From contig CAMPKJ010000026.1 in the NCBI GenBank assembly GCA_946887105.1, positions 1 through 31,377 of the forward strand: a stretch of DNA of 31,377 nucleotides, read 5' to 3'. The stretch's first letter is position 1, and each line of letters begins with the position of its first letter. This stretch comes from an uncultured Acidobacteriota bacterium (lineage in GTDB: Bacteria; Acidobacteriota; Thermoanaerobaculia; Gp7-AA8). The notes beneath the pieces were generated by a model. It did not search any database. It had not been told where the DNA came from and worked only from the letters and a program-made list of their open reading frames with translations. This document shows, in pieces, positions 18,640 through 26,486 of this stretch. A program made the translations under genes and the position numbers.

Positions 18640-21048
18640 ATGCGTTTCAAGAAAAGCCGATTCGGCCCGCGACTGGTCGCGGCGGCGCGCTCGGGCGCGC
18701 ATTACCGCGATGTCCATGTGTTCATCGGCGGCACCGGCGCGGTCGGCGGCGCCGCGGCGCTGCAGATGGTGGCCATGCTCGAAGAGATGATGACCATCCA
18801 GCCGGCGGCGTCGCCCGACGACGTGCCGGTGCTGATCGTCACCGGCCGCAGCGACGACGAGGTGCACTCCTTCGAATCGCGCCTCAAGCGATTCACGCGC
18901 ACCCGCTGGGGCGCCGGCACGGCGCCGCGCCATTTCGAGCACGGATTCCTCTCGCCCGGCGGCGTCTACGTGGCCGTCTCGAAGTTCGAGCTGAAGCCGA
19001 TCCCGGGATTGGAGATCGTCACCGACGCGGACGTGCATTCGCGCGCCGCGGCCGTCGACGAGTTCCTGCGCGTCGCCGGCGCCGATCGCTCCATGCCGCA
19101 CGCGGAGATCGCCGCGGCGCTGATGCGTCACGTCCGCTCCGCGCGTCCGATCACGTCGTATCTCGAAGACCGGCTGACGCGCCTGCGCGACTACGGCGCG
19201 CGTCCCTATCGCTCCGTGCTGCTCGGATTTCCTCTGCCGAGCATCCTCACGTATCAGACCGGCGGCCTGACGGTGGTCGCGCGCGAGCTCGGGCTCGACG
19301 ACGCGTTCATCGCCTCGGTGAAGGATGCCTTCGAGAACACATTCGCGGACGACCTGGTCGCCGTCGATCAGCAGTGGGGCGCGCGCGTGCTGGTCGCACA
19401 CACCACCGGCGTCGGCGGGATGTACGACGAGACCACGAACGCGAACGGCGGCGTGGAGACGTCGATGCGGCTCGGCTTCGCCCACGCCGCGCGCGACGAG
19501 TTCCTGCGCAACAAGCACATCGAGGCCGAGCACCTCACGCACAAGTACGCGGAGCGCGGCGTGTACATGCTCGTCACCGCCGCCGCGATCGGCATCGACG
19601 AAGTGCGGCTGCGCCAGCCGATCCCACTGCACCGCCAGATCGTGAGCGCGTTGCGCGATGCGCCGCACGAGCTCTTCCGCGGCGCGCGCGAGCGGAAGCA
19701 GTTCATCCAGGTCTTCAAGCCGGCCACGCTGAAGCTGAGCGGCGCCACGAAGCCGAAGCCGCTGCACTTCAAACGCGGCGAGGAGCTGCGTCCCGAGTAC
19801 GCGATCCGCAGCGGCGAGAACGGATTCTTCTCCGTTGCCAACGCCGACGCGCTCTATCGCGTGATGAAAGTGGCCTCGGTCTCCGAGCTCGGACACGTGC
19901 TGGCCACCGTCGGTCTCCTCGGCGACGACCCGAACGTGCCGTGGTTCTCGAACAGCATCTGCTACTACACCGAGACCTCGAACGAGACACAGGTGTTCGA
20001 CTTTCTCGATCAGCCGGTGCTCTTCGGCACGCAGCTCAGCGGACTCGATCCGATGGCGTTGCAGGATCTCGGCTCCGCGAAGCATCAGGCCGAGCTGCAC
20101 ACGCTGGCGCTGCTGATCCTGCTGCACCGGCTGCGCACGCTCGACGCCGAATCGATCGAGGAGTTCCCGGATGGGTCGTTCAACGCGCGGAGGTTCTTTC
20201 TCGAGAATTCGAGCCCGCTGACGTTCCGCGACGTCGAGCAGTGGGACGTGGCCACGCTCGCGCGCGACCTGCACACGCTCGTCTCCGCCGACAAGCCCGG
20301 ACAGTTGCTTCCGCTCAAGCCGCTCATCGATCCGAATCAGTTCGGCACGCGCGACGAGGCGCACATGGCCGTGCTGAAGGTCGTGCTCGACGCCGTTTTC
20401 GCGGTGACCTCGCTCGGCTCGCCGATCGTGATCGAAGACGAAGGCGGTACGCCGCTCGTCCGCAGCGGCTACTGGGTGGCCGCGCTCGGCGACATCGTCA
20501 CCGACGATGACTCGCTGCGGCGCCTCTTCACGGATGCATTCGAAGCATGGAAACCGGCCTGCACGCTCGAGGAGTACCAGCAGTTCCAGATCGCGGTGAA
20601 CGGCTTCATCGACCTGCGCCCGCACGCGATCGTCTCCAGCGCGAAAGTGTCCGCCGACATCACCGCTGGCTCGGTGACCGTGCATCGCGATGCCGATTCG
20701 TTCGCGCAACGCCTGTCGATGCTCGAGCCGTACTCGTTCTTCGCCACCGCCGGCCTGATCGCCATCGTGCATCGCCTGCGCGCGCTCGGACGCATGCTGT
20801 CGCAGGCGCGCACGGACCTCGGCACGATGCAGGACTGGGTCTGGACCATGCGTCGCGATCCGCGCGGCCACACGTACGTCGTCCCGGGCGTCGTGGAAGC
20901 GTTGCGCATGATCGCGGAAGGGCAGGAGAAAACCACCGGCACCGAATGGCTCGACGGCATCTGGGGCTACGAACGCCGCATGCCGGCGATGCGCATGGAT
21001 GAGATCGTGGAGGCAGTGACACGACGAACGCGCTCCGCTGCGTCCTGA
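18640..21048 (+). CDS. Unrecognised 802-residue protein with Rossmann-like N terminus
   Basis: I do not recognise this family. The N terminus shows a beta-strand and glycine-rich turn typical of NAD(P)-binding Rossmann folds (DVHVFIGGTGAVGG, residues 25-37), followed by a possible second nucleotide-type strand (VLIVTGRSDDE, 64-74). A further strand-turn motif, ARVLVAHTTGVGGMYDE, lies near residue 250. The rest is long, soluble, rich in charged helices, and has no signal peptide or membrane segment, so it is probably cytoplasmic. ATG 18640 starts directly at the basic MRFKKSRFGPR segment; the open frame upstream (from 18496) crosses the GTCGCAAA repeat and the end of the M20 gene and is rejected. 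The stop is two bases from the next start, so it is the first gene of a tight four-gene unit with a GH114-like hydrolase, a GNAT and a PIG-L deacetylase. A nucleotide-sugar or oxidoreductase role would fit this context but is inference. Confidence 0.82.
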   Translation: MRFKKSRFGPRLVAAARSGAHYRDVHVFIGGTGAVGGAAALQMVAMLEEMMTIQPAASPDDVPVLIVTGRSDDEVHSFESRLKRFTRTRWGAGTAPRHFEHGFLSPGGVYVAVSKFELKPIPGLEIVTDADVHSRAAAVDEFLRVAGADRSMPHAEIAAALMRHVRSARPITSYLEDRLTRLRDYGARPYRSVLLGFPLPSILTYQTGGLTVVARELGLDDAFIASVKDAFENTFADDLVAVDQQWGARVLVAHTTGVGGMYDETTNANGGVETSMRLGFAHAARDEFLRNKHIEAEHLTHKYAERGVYMLVTAAAIGIDEVRLRQPIPLHRQIVSALRDAPHELFRGARERKQFIQVFKPATLKLSGATKPKPLHFKRGEELRPEYAIRSGENGFFSVANADALYRVMKVASVSELGHVLATVGLLGDDPNVPWFSNSICYYTETSNETQVFDFLDQPVLFGTQLSGLDPMALQDLGSAKHQAELHTLALLILLHRLRTLDAESIEEFPDGSFNARRFFLENSSPLTFRDVEQWDVATLARDLHTLVSADKPGQLLPLKPLIDPNQFGTRDEAHMAVLKVVLDAVFAVTSLGSPIVIEDEGGTPLVRSGYWVAALGDIVTDDDSLRRLFTDAFEAWKPACTLEEYQQFQIAVNGFIDLRPHAIVSSAKVSADITAGSVTVHRDADSFAQRLSMLEPYSFFATAGLIAIVHRLRALGRMLSQARTDLGTMQDWVWTMRRDPRGHTYVVPGVVEALRMIAEGQEKTTGTEWLDGIWGYERRMPAMRMDEIVEAVTRRTRSAAS

Positions 21049-21050
21049 CG

Positions 21051-21881
21051 ATGGCGCTCGCGTTTCCCGCGCTCGCGAGCTCCGTCGCGTTTCACTACGG
21101 CCCTGCGCTGACGCAGCCGCAACTGGATTGGTTTGCACGCTTCGAGGTGCTGGTCACGCACGACCCGCTGCCGCGCGAGCAGGTCGCCGCACTGCACCGC
21201 CGCGGAACGAAGCTGGCTTTGTACGAATGGTCGGTCGCGCATTACGCGCCGCGTCCGCGCCTCCCTCTGCTCAAGGACCAACCGCTCCGCGGCCACGCCG
21301 GCGCGGAGGATCTCGACGCGTACTATTACGACCCCGCCGCGCCATCGTTTGCTGCTTCGCGGGCACGAGTGCTGGCCGCGCGCCTGCGCGAGGCCGGCTA
21401 CGACGGCGTCTTCTTCGATACGACCACCGAGCAGAGCGTTCATCCCGATGCGCTCGCCGAATACCGCCGACGTCACCCCGCCCTTCCCTACGACGCGGCC
21501 TTCGCCCGATTTCTTCGCGCACTGCGCGAGGAGTTGAAGGATGGCGTGATCCTCACCAATCAAGGCTACCGCGCCGCGGAGCATTACCTCCCCTACGTCG
21601 ATTACGACATCACGGAAAGCCTGTTCGTCGTGAACGGCCGCATGCGGCCATGGAACGAGCTCGACGCACTGATGCGGCAGTGGATCCTGCCCGCTGCCAG
21701 GCAATACCCGCGCGTGCGCTTCGTGCATCTCAACTACGTCGATGCCGCGAACGATGCGTCGATCGTTCCGGTCGTCGCCATCGCGCGCATGTACGGCCAC
21801 GACGCCTTCGTGGCCTTGCCCGACGTCACGAAGACGGCCATGCACGAGGTGTACTTTGTGGAGCCGCATGCACTACCGTGA
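21051..21881 (+). CDS. Exported GH114/TM1410-like TIM-barrel glycoside hydrolase (PelA hydrolase-like)
   Basis: A 276-residue protein. The N terminus (MALAFPALASS) looks like the end of a signal peptide, perhaps a short one; no better start codon occurs upstream in frame. The body follows the TM1410/MJ1477 and GH114 pattern: a first strand VAFHYGPAL, the QVAALHRRGTKLALYEWSV strand where the family has a YlSvgE-type segment, GYDGVFFDTT with Asp123 at a strand end, and VDYDITESLFV with Glu189. This Asp/Glu pair matches the likely catalytic pair of GH114 enzymes and of the PelA hydrolase domain, which cut alpha-1,4-linked galactosamine polymers. No deacetylase domain is attached, unlike PelA. 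It starts two bases after the preceding stop, and its end overlaps the GNAT gene by 14 bases. Activity on the polymer made by the convergent PelF operon is inferred. Confidence 0.72.
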   Translation: MALAFPALASSVAFHYGPALTQPQLDWFARFEVLVTHDPLPREQVAALHRRGTKLALYEWSVAHYAPRPRLPLLKDQPLRGHAGAEDLDAYYYDPAAPSFAASRARVLAARLREAGYDGVFFDTTTEQSVHPDALAEYRRRHPALPYDAAFARFLRALREELKDGVILTNQGYRAAEHYLPYVDYDITESLFVVNGRMRPWNELDALMRQWILPAARQYPRVRFVHLNYVDAANDASIVPVVAIARMYGHDAFVALPDVTKTAMHEVYFVEPHALP

Positions 21882-22680
21882 GGCGACCGCCGCCGATCGC
21901 GATCGCATCCTGGCGTTGCGCGCGCGCTGCTTCGGCGACGTCGATCCCGAGAAGTTCGACCCGCGTTTCTGGGACTGGGAGTTCGCGAACGCGCGGGTCT
22001 TCGTCGGCGAGGCGAATGGCGAGATCGTCACGCATCTCGCCATCGTGAACGGCCTGGCCGTCGATGCGATGACGGCGCCGGAGGCGCGCGGCAAGGGCGC
22101 GTTCACGGGCGTGGCGCGGTTTGCGACCGCGCAGGCAGGTGGCGAGAAGACTGCCTATCAGATCCGCGGCGCCGTCCTCGGCTCGATGCTGCGCAGCGGA
22201 TGGACCATCGCGGACCGCGTGCCCGTATTGCTGCGGCCCGCGGGATGGTGGCGCGGCAAACGCGAGAAGCTTCGATCGCTCACGCGCGATGACGTCGCGT
22301 GGATGAACCGCCTCTCGCAACGGACGCCGGAGTTCCTCCGCTGGCGGTTCTTCGACAATCCTCGCTGGCAGTACGACGTCACCGGCAGCGATGATGGATA
22401 CCTCGTCGCGCGAAAGACGAAGCTGAAAGGCTTCGACACGTACGCCATCGTCGACTTCGCCGGGCTCGATCGGAGACTTCTGCGAAACGCGGTCGAGGAA
22501 GCGAAAGAGAAACGCTGCACGCTGATCGCGGCACTGGTGTCGAGAAAGCATCCCGCATTCGGCCAGTTTCTGCGGCGCGGTTTCCTGCCGGGTCCGCACT
22601 GGTTTCGCCTGCTCGTCCATCCGCCGGAGATGGCGAAGCGGCGCTGGCAGGTGATGTGGGCGGACACGGACCATCTCTGA
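21868..22680 (+). CDS. GNAT-family N-acetyltransferase of the exopolysaccharide-cluster type
   Basis: A 270-residue acetyltransferase that would move an acetyl group from acetyl-CoA to an amine. The N-terminal half contains the acetyl-CoA-binding motif A in a form typical of GNATs in polysaccharide clusters: VDAMTAPEARGKGAFTGVARFA (about residues 67-88), followed by a GSMLRSGW segment. The C-terminal half (about 140-270) looks like a second, degenerate GNAT lobe ending in a KRCTLIAALVSRKHPAFGQFLRRGFL segment. ATG 21868 is preceded by GTGGAG and lies inside the end of the hydrolase gene; the upstream in-frame region reads the hydrolase gene out of frame and is rejected. The stop TGA overlaps the start of the next gene as TGATG. 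N-acetylation of an amino sugar is a reasonable proposal given the neighbouring deacetylase, but the acceptor is unknown. Confidence 0.8.
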   Translation: MHYREATAADRDRILALRARCFGDVDPEKFDPRFWDWEFANARVFVGEANGEIVTHLAIVNGLAVDAMTAPEARGKGAFTGVARFATAQAGGEKTAYQIRGAVLGSMLRSGWTIADRVPVLLRPAGWWRGKREKLRSLTRDDVAWMNRLSQRTPEFLRWRFFDNPRWQYDVTGSDDGYLVARKTKLKGFDTYAIVDFAGLDRRLLRNAVEEAKEKRCTLIAALVSRKHPAFGQFLRRGFLPGPHWFRLLVHPPEMAKRRWQVMWADTDHL

Positions 22681-23519
22681 TGAATGTCGTCTTCGTGTTC
22701 GCGCATCAGGACGACGAGATCGCATTCGCGTCGCGCATCCGCTACGCGCTCGAGCGCGGCGATCGCGTCGACTGCATCTGCCTCACCGATGGCGCGCCCC
22801 GAGTCGGTGCGCGAAGCGAGGATGAGGGGTCTCCCGGGACGACGTCGCACGAGACAACCCCTCATCCGCCTGCGGCACCTTCTCCGCTCACGAGGGGAGA
22901 AGGCGGACATCCGGCGGCTACGGCGCAGATCCGCGACGAGGAGTCGCGCCGTGCGCTCGCAAGGCTCGGCGCCGCGCCGCTGATCGTCGCGCCGCAGGAG
23001 CGCATCGCGGACGGTACGCTTCCCGAGCAGCTGGATCGCGCATTTGCGTTCCTCGAATCGGTGGCCGCACACGCGGACGAGATCGTCACGCTGGCGTGGG
23101 AGGGCGGCCATCAGGATCACGACGCCGCATTTCTCGTGGCCGCGGCGTTCGCGCGGCAGAAGGGCATCCGCTGTCTGGAGATGCCGCTGTACAACGGCGA
23201 GCACACGCCCGGCGCGTTCTTCCGCGTCCTGCATCCGGTTGGCGACGGCTGGACGTCGCGGCGCATCACGCTGCGCGAGCGCATCCACGACATCCTGCTG
23301 GCGCGCTTCTATCCCTCGCAGCGCAAGTCGTGGCTCGGTCTCGCGCCGCTGATGCTTCTCGGCCGCCCGCGCGAGCTCACTCGCGTCGCCGACCTTCGCC
23401 GTGCAGCGACCCCACCGCATCGGGGATCGCTGTTGTACGAGCGCCGCTTTCGCTATCCGTATGCGCGATTCGCAGGTCATGCAGCGCGCTTTCTTCGATC
23501 GCGAGCGGTCCCTGATTGA
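22680..23519 (+). CDS. PIG-L/LmbE-family zinc deacetylase carrying an in-frame repeat insertion
   Basis: A 279-residue hydrolase of the family that removes acetyl from N-acetylglucosamine-type groups. The first zinc motif is AHQDDE (8-13; the family consensus is AHPDDE) and the second is GGHQDHD (His144 and His147). Between the LTDGAP strand (about 36-40) and the IRDEESRRALARLG helix (about 84-97) the family has a short loop, but here about 35 residues (43-77) are inserted, encoded by a palindromic repeat element. The insertion keeps the reading frame, so the protein may still fold. ATG 22680 overlaps the GNAT stop. Its last 143 bases overlap the 3' end of the convergent GT2 gene. In context it may deacetylate a polysaccharide or lipid-linked sugar, in place of the CE4 domain of PelA; small-thiol or antibiotic pathways are the alternative. 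Confidence 0.85.
   Translation: MNVVFVFAHQDDEIAFASRIRYALERGDRVDCICLTDGAPRVGARSEDEGSPGTTSHETTPHPPAAPSPLTRGEGGHPAATAQIRDEESRRALARLGAAPLIVAPQERIADGTLPEQLDRAFAFLESVAAHADEIVTLAWEGGHQDHDAAFLVAAAFARQKGIRCLEMPLYNGEHTPGAFFRVLHPVGDGWTSRRITLRERIHDILLARFYPSQRKSWLGLAPLMLLGRPRELTRVADLRRAATPPHRGSLLYERRFRYPYARFAGHAARFLRSRAVPD
22806..22904. repeat. Palindromic repeat (family 1, partial copy) inside the deacetylase gene
   Basis: GATGAGGGGT (22821-22830) pairs with ACCCCTCATC (22857-22866). A second hairpin pairs CCTTCTCC (22878-22885) with GGAGAAGG (22896-22903). The same order and nearly the same bases occur at 29683-29808, where the element is complete; here the left outer hairpin is missing. It encodes TPHPPAAPSPLTRGE in the deacetylase. 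Confidence 0.9.
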
Positions 23520-24468
23520 CCGGCTCGCGCGGCACCGCGGCGAGATCGAGCTGGGCTGCTGACAGGAGGAGCTGCACGCCGACCATGATCATCAGCGCCG
23601 GCAAGACCACCGTGCCGGTCGGCGCCGCGCGTTCCTGCGCCGCGAACCACAGCCATTTCCACGCTCCGAACAGCACGCCCGTGAGCAGCACCGGCAATCC
23701 GATCGCGAGATGCAGCGACTCGAGATTGAAGTCGTAGACGAAGTTCTTCAGCACGATCCGCCGCAGCAGCGACGCCAGCAACCGTCCGGGAAACTGCCGC
23801 ATCACGCGCGGGATCGAGAGGCTGGACGGCTCGCCCGCATACTGCGCCGGCATCGGGATCTCCTTCACCACCGCGCCGATCAGATAGAGATGGCTGAGCA
23901 TCGAGATCTCGAAGTAGTACGTCGGATCGATCTTGTGCAGCGGAAGTTGCGAGAGCACGTCGCTGCGGATGGCCAGAAATCCGTTGGTCGGATCGAAGGA
24001 GCGCCAGTATCCGGTGGCCGCCTTGGCCAGAAAACTGAGCGCGACATTGCCGATGCGGCGCGCCTGCGGCATCGCGCGGATGGCGGCGAAATCGCGGAAG
24101 CGATTGCCTTTCGTGTAATCGGCCTCACCGCGGATCAGCGGCGCGATCAGCTCCGGCACGAGCCACAGCGGCATCTGTCCGTCGGCGTCGATCTTCACCA
24201 CGATGTCCGCGCCCGACTCGATGGCCATCCGGTAGCCGGTCACCATGGCGGCGCCAACGCCGCGGTTCTGCTCGTGACGCACCACGATGATGCGCCGGTC
24301 GAGCTCCGCGTAGCGATCGGCGATCGCGCCGGTCTCGTCGCGGGAGCCGTCGTCGACCACGATGATCGTCGCGAACAGCGGCGGCAGCGCGCGCAGCACG
24401 CCGCCGAGCTCCTGCTCGACGTTGTACGCCGGCAGCACCGCCGCCACATGCACGCCCGCCGGTCTCAC
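23377..24468 (-). CDS. Family 2 glycosyltransferase (polyprenyl-phosphate sugar synthase type)
   Basis: A 363-residue GT2. The GT-A domain has VLPAYN at the start, VDDGS (38-42) and the DxD motif as DADGQ (94-98), followed by the FDPTNGFLAIRSDVL acceptor segment, a pattern of DPM1/ArnC-like enzymes that load a sugar on undecaprenyl phosphate. Two membrane helices lie near the C terminus (about 250-275 and 285-310), as in the membrane-anchored subgroup. The natural family end is near LDLAAVPREPVNQ; the following 35 or so residues are coded antisense to the deacetylase gene and look like an accidental extension. The start ATG overlaps the stop of the upstream membrane-protein gene by four bases (ATGA), so it is the last gene of the minus-strand operon. 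It probably supplies a lipid-linked sugar to the neighbouring GT-C-like protein. Confidence 0.9.
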   Translation of the reverse strand: MRPAGVHVAAVLPAYNVEQELGGVLRALPPLFATIIVVDDGSRDETGAIADRYAELDRRIIVVRHEQNRGVGAAMVTGYRMAIESGADIVVKIDADGQMPLWLVPELIAPLIRGEADYTKGNRFRDFAAIRAMPQARRIGNVALSFLAKAATGYWRSFDPTNGFLAIRSDVLSQLPLHKIDPTYYFEISMLSHLYLIGAVVKEIPMPAQYAGEPSSLSIPRVMRQFPGRLLASLLRRIVLKNFVYDFNLESLHLAIGLPVLLTGVLFGAWKWLWFAAQERAAPTGTVVLPALMIMVGVQLLLSAAQLDLAAVPREPVNQGPLAIEESALHDLRIAHTDSESGARTTAIPDAVGSLHGEGRRRE

Positions 24469-26483
24469 GATCGTCCCTCCGCGCGCACGATCTCATAGAT
24501 GCGCACGTTCTCGTCGTCCAGCCAGATGCGGATGTTGTCGTGCGTGAGGCTGTAGACCGTGCACCAGGTCTGCAGCCGTTCCTCGACCGCGGCGCGATCG
24601 AAGCGCTTCGACCAGTTGTTGATCTGGAAGCGGTGCGGCGTCTTCTCGACCACGATGTAGACGCGCGGCGTCGGCACGCGCAGCGTCTCTTCGCCCGGAT
24701 CGAACTGCTCGACGAAGTCGGCGCCGTTCAGATGGAAGCCGCGGCCGAGGACCATCGGATACTCCTGGCCGTAGCTGACCAGCGTCCAGGTGAATGGCTC
24801 GCGTTGCTGCGAGATGCGCAGGACGGCGTATGTGGTGGTGCCGTAGCCGGAGTAGTCGAGGATCCGCGCGCGCATCGACGCGCCGAAGAGATTCGGAATG
24901 GTGAGGCACCACAGCATGATGGTCAGCGCCGGCGCCGCGACGGCAAAACGCCGCGGCAGGCGAACCGCCAGTGCGGTGACGGCGATGCCGAGGAGCACCG
25001 CGATCGTCATCGCCAGCCAGGTGGCGTTGCGGCGCGTTTCGATGATCTCCGGGATGCCCAGCGTCGATGCGGCGTGCGTCAGCACGAAGAAGATCGTGCT
25101 GAGAGACGCGGCCAGCGTGTACGGCGCGCGCTTACGGATCGCAGCGATGGCCAGGATCACCGCGATGATGACGATGGCGATGAGGAACGGAGTGAACATC
25201 ATGTACGCCGTCTCTTCGCCGCTGCCCGCGAGCGACCGCAGGAACGGGAAGTAATACAGCGCCGCGCCGCCCGCGTTCTCGCCGACGTTCGCATAGCGCA
25301 GGTAGCCGAGCATCCAGGAGCAGCCGATGGCGACGCCGATCGCGCCGGCGGTGGCGCCGCGGGCGATGTCGCCGACAACCGACAGCCGCGTCGCGAGCGC
25401 CGCCACACTCACCGCCGCGCACAATGCCAGCAGCGGCACGACCACGCCGGAATGCACGGCTGCGATCGCGGCGGTGCAGCCGGCGAATCCGATCAGGCGC
25501 CAGCGGTCGTGCGTGCGCAGCCAGTCGAGCAGGAACATCGCGCCGGGCAGCAGCAGGATGACCGCGAGCTCCTGCGGGAGCGTCGAGGTCTGGCGCTGGA
25601 ACGCGGTCAGCAGCACGTCGAACTCGCCCGCGCCGGCGAGCTCTTCGTACGACTGCGACAGCAGTTGTCGCGCTTCCGGTTGGCTGCGCGTGGCCACGCT
25701 GCCGCCGAGGGCGAAGTACTGGCGCGCGCCGCCGATCATGGTGGCGAAGAGAAGGCCGGCCACGAGCGCGGCGATGTTGTTCCGCGTGATGCGGCGCGCG
25801 GTGTCGGCGACGGCGATCACGATCAGCACGCCGGCGAACGCGCCGAAGAAATTCAGCAGCAGGATCGCGTCGACGTTCGTCAGCCGCTGGATGGCGAGCA
25901 GCAGGAAGTGCATGCCGCGCGGATACGGACCCCAGGCGGGATCGACCTGGCGTCCTTCATCGAGAAGGCGCATCAGGTAGAGGTGCACGAACGTGTCGGA
26001 GAAGCCGAGGTTCGCGGTGGCGAACGCACGGTAGAAGCGGGTGATCGCCGCCACCACGCCGACGGTTGCGAACGTGAGAATCGTGCCGCGATGCTCGCGC
26101 CAGCCGCTCGCGCGCAGGCGCTCCGCGAACAGCGGCAGCGGCGAACGGACACCGTCCAGCCTGCGCAAGGCGAACAGCACCGCCGCGCGATACGTCTCCG
26201 AGAGCCAGTGCAGCGGCGGCAGTCCGGCGGCGCGCGCGCGTCCGAGCACGATGATCGTCGCGAAGAGCGCGAGATAGGTCAGCGTGCCGGCGACGTTCAG
26301 CAGCGTGAAAAGCTGGCCCGCCAGCGTCAGCAGGGTGATGCCGGCGCCGAGGTTCCACCAGAACCACTCCATCCGCGACAGCGATTCGGGGCGCCGCCAC
26401 GCCAGCGCCGGCACGATCAGGAACAGCACCAGCAGCGCCGCCGAGATGCGCAGAACCGTGTCGATGGCGTAGAGCGTGTACAT
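24465..26483 (-). CDS. Polytopic membrane protein, GT-C glycosyltransferase-like
   Basis: A 672-residue integral membrane protein with roughly ten to twelve hydrophobic helices in the first 520 residues and a soluble C-terminal domain of about 140 residues (from GYGTTTYAVLRI onward). An acidic loop after an early helix, NLGFSDTFVHLYLMRLLDEG, resembles the first extracytoplasmic loop of GT-C enzymes, where an Asp binds the lipid-phosphate donor. I could not assign a family, so GT-C is a proposal from topology and context. It sits between PelG (3-bp gap) and a polyprenyl-phosphate GT2 (4-bp overlap), the usual arrangement for a GT2 that makes the donor and a GT-C that transfers it outside the membrane. 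Alternative roles are polymer ligase or an acyl or other modification enzyme. Confidence 0.75.
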   Translation of the reverse strand: MYTLYAIDTVLRISAALLVLFLIVPALAWRRPESLSRMEWFWWNLGAGITLLTLAGQLFTLLNVAGTLTYLALFATIIVLGRARAAGLPPLHWLSETYRAAVLFALRRLDGVRSPLPLFAERLRASGWREHRGTILTFATVGVVAAITRFYRAFATANLGFSDTFVHLYLMRLLDEGRQVDPAWGPYPRGMHFLLLAIQRLTNVDAILLLNFFGAFAGVLIVIAVADTARRITRNNIAALVAGLLFATMIGGARQYFALGGSVATRSQPEARQLLSQSYEELAGAGEFDVLLTAFQRQTSTLPQELAVILLLPGAMFLLDWLRTHDRWRLIGFAGCTAAIAAVHSGVVVPLLALCAAVSVAALATRLSVVGDIARGATAGAIGVAIGCSWMLGYLRYANVGENAGGAALYYFPFLRSLAGSGEETAYMMFTPFLIAIVIIAVILAIAAIRKRAPYTLAASLSTIFFVLTHAASTLGIPEIIETRRNATWLAMTIAVLLGIAVTALAVRLPRRFAVAAPALTIMLWCLTIPNLFGASMRARILDYSGYGTTTYAVLRISQQREPFTWTLVSYGQEYPMVLGRGFHLNGADFVEQFDPGEETLRVPTPRVYIVVEKTPHRFQINNWSKRFDRAAVEERLQTWCTVYSLTHDNIRIWLDDENVRIYEIVRAEGRS

Positions 26484-26486
26484 GAC

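Noticed and set aside
18454..21138. An 894-codon minus-strand frame opposite the 802-residue orphan
   Set aside because: The composition is typical of a shadow frame. The plus strand has a Rossmann-type motif and tight spacing with downstream genes, so the plus strand was kept even though its family is unknown.
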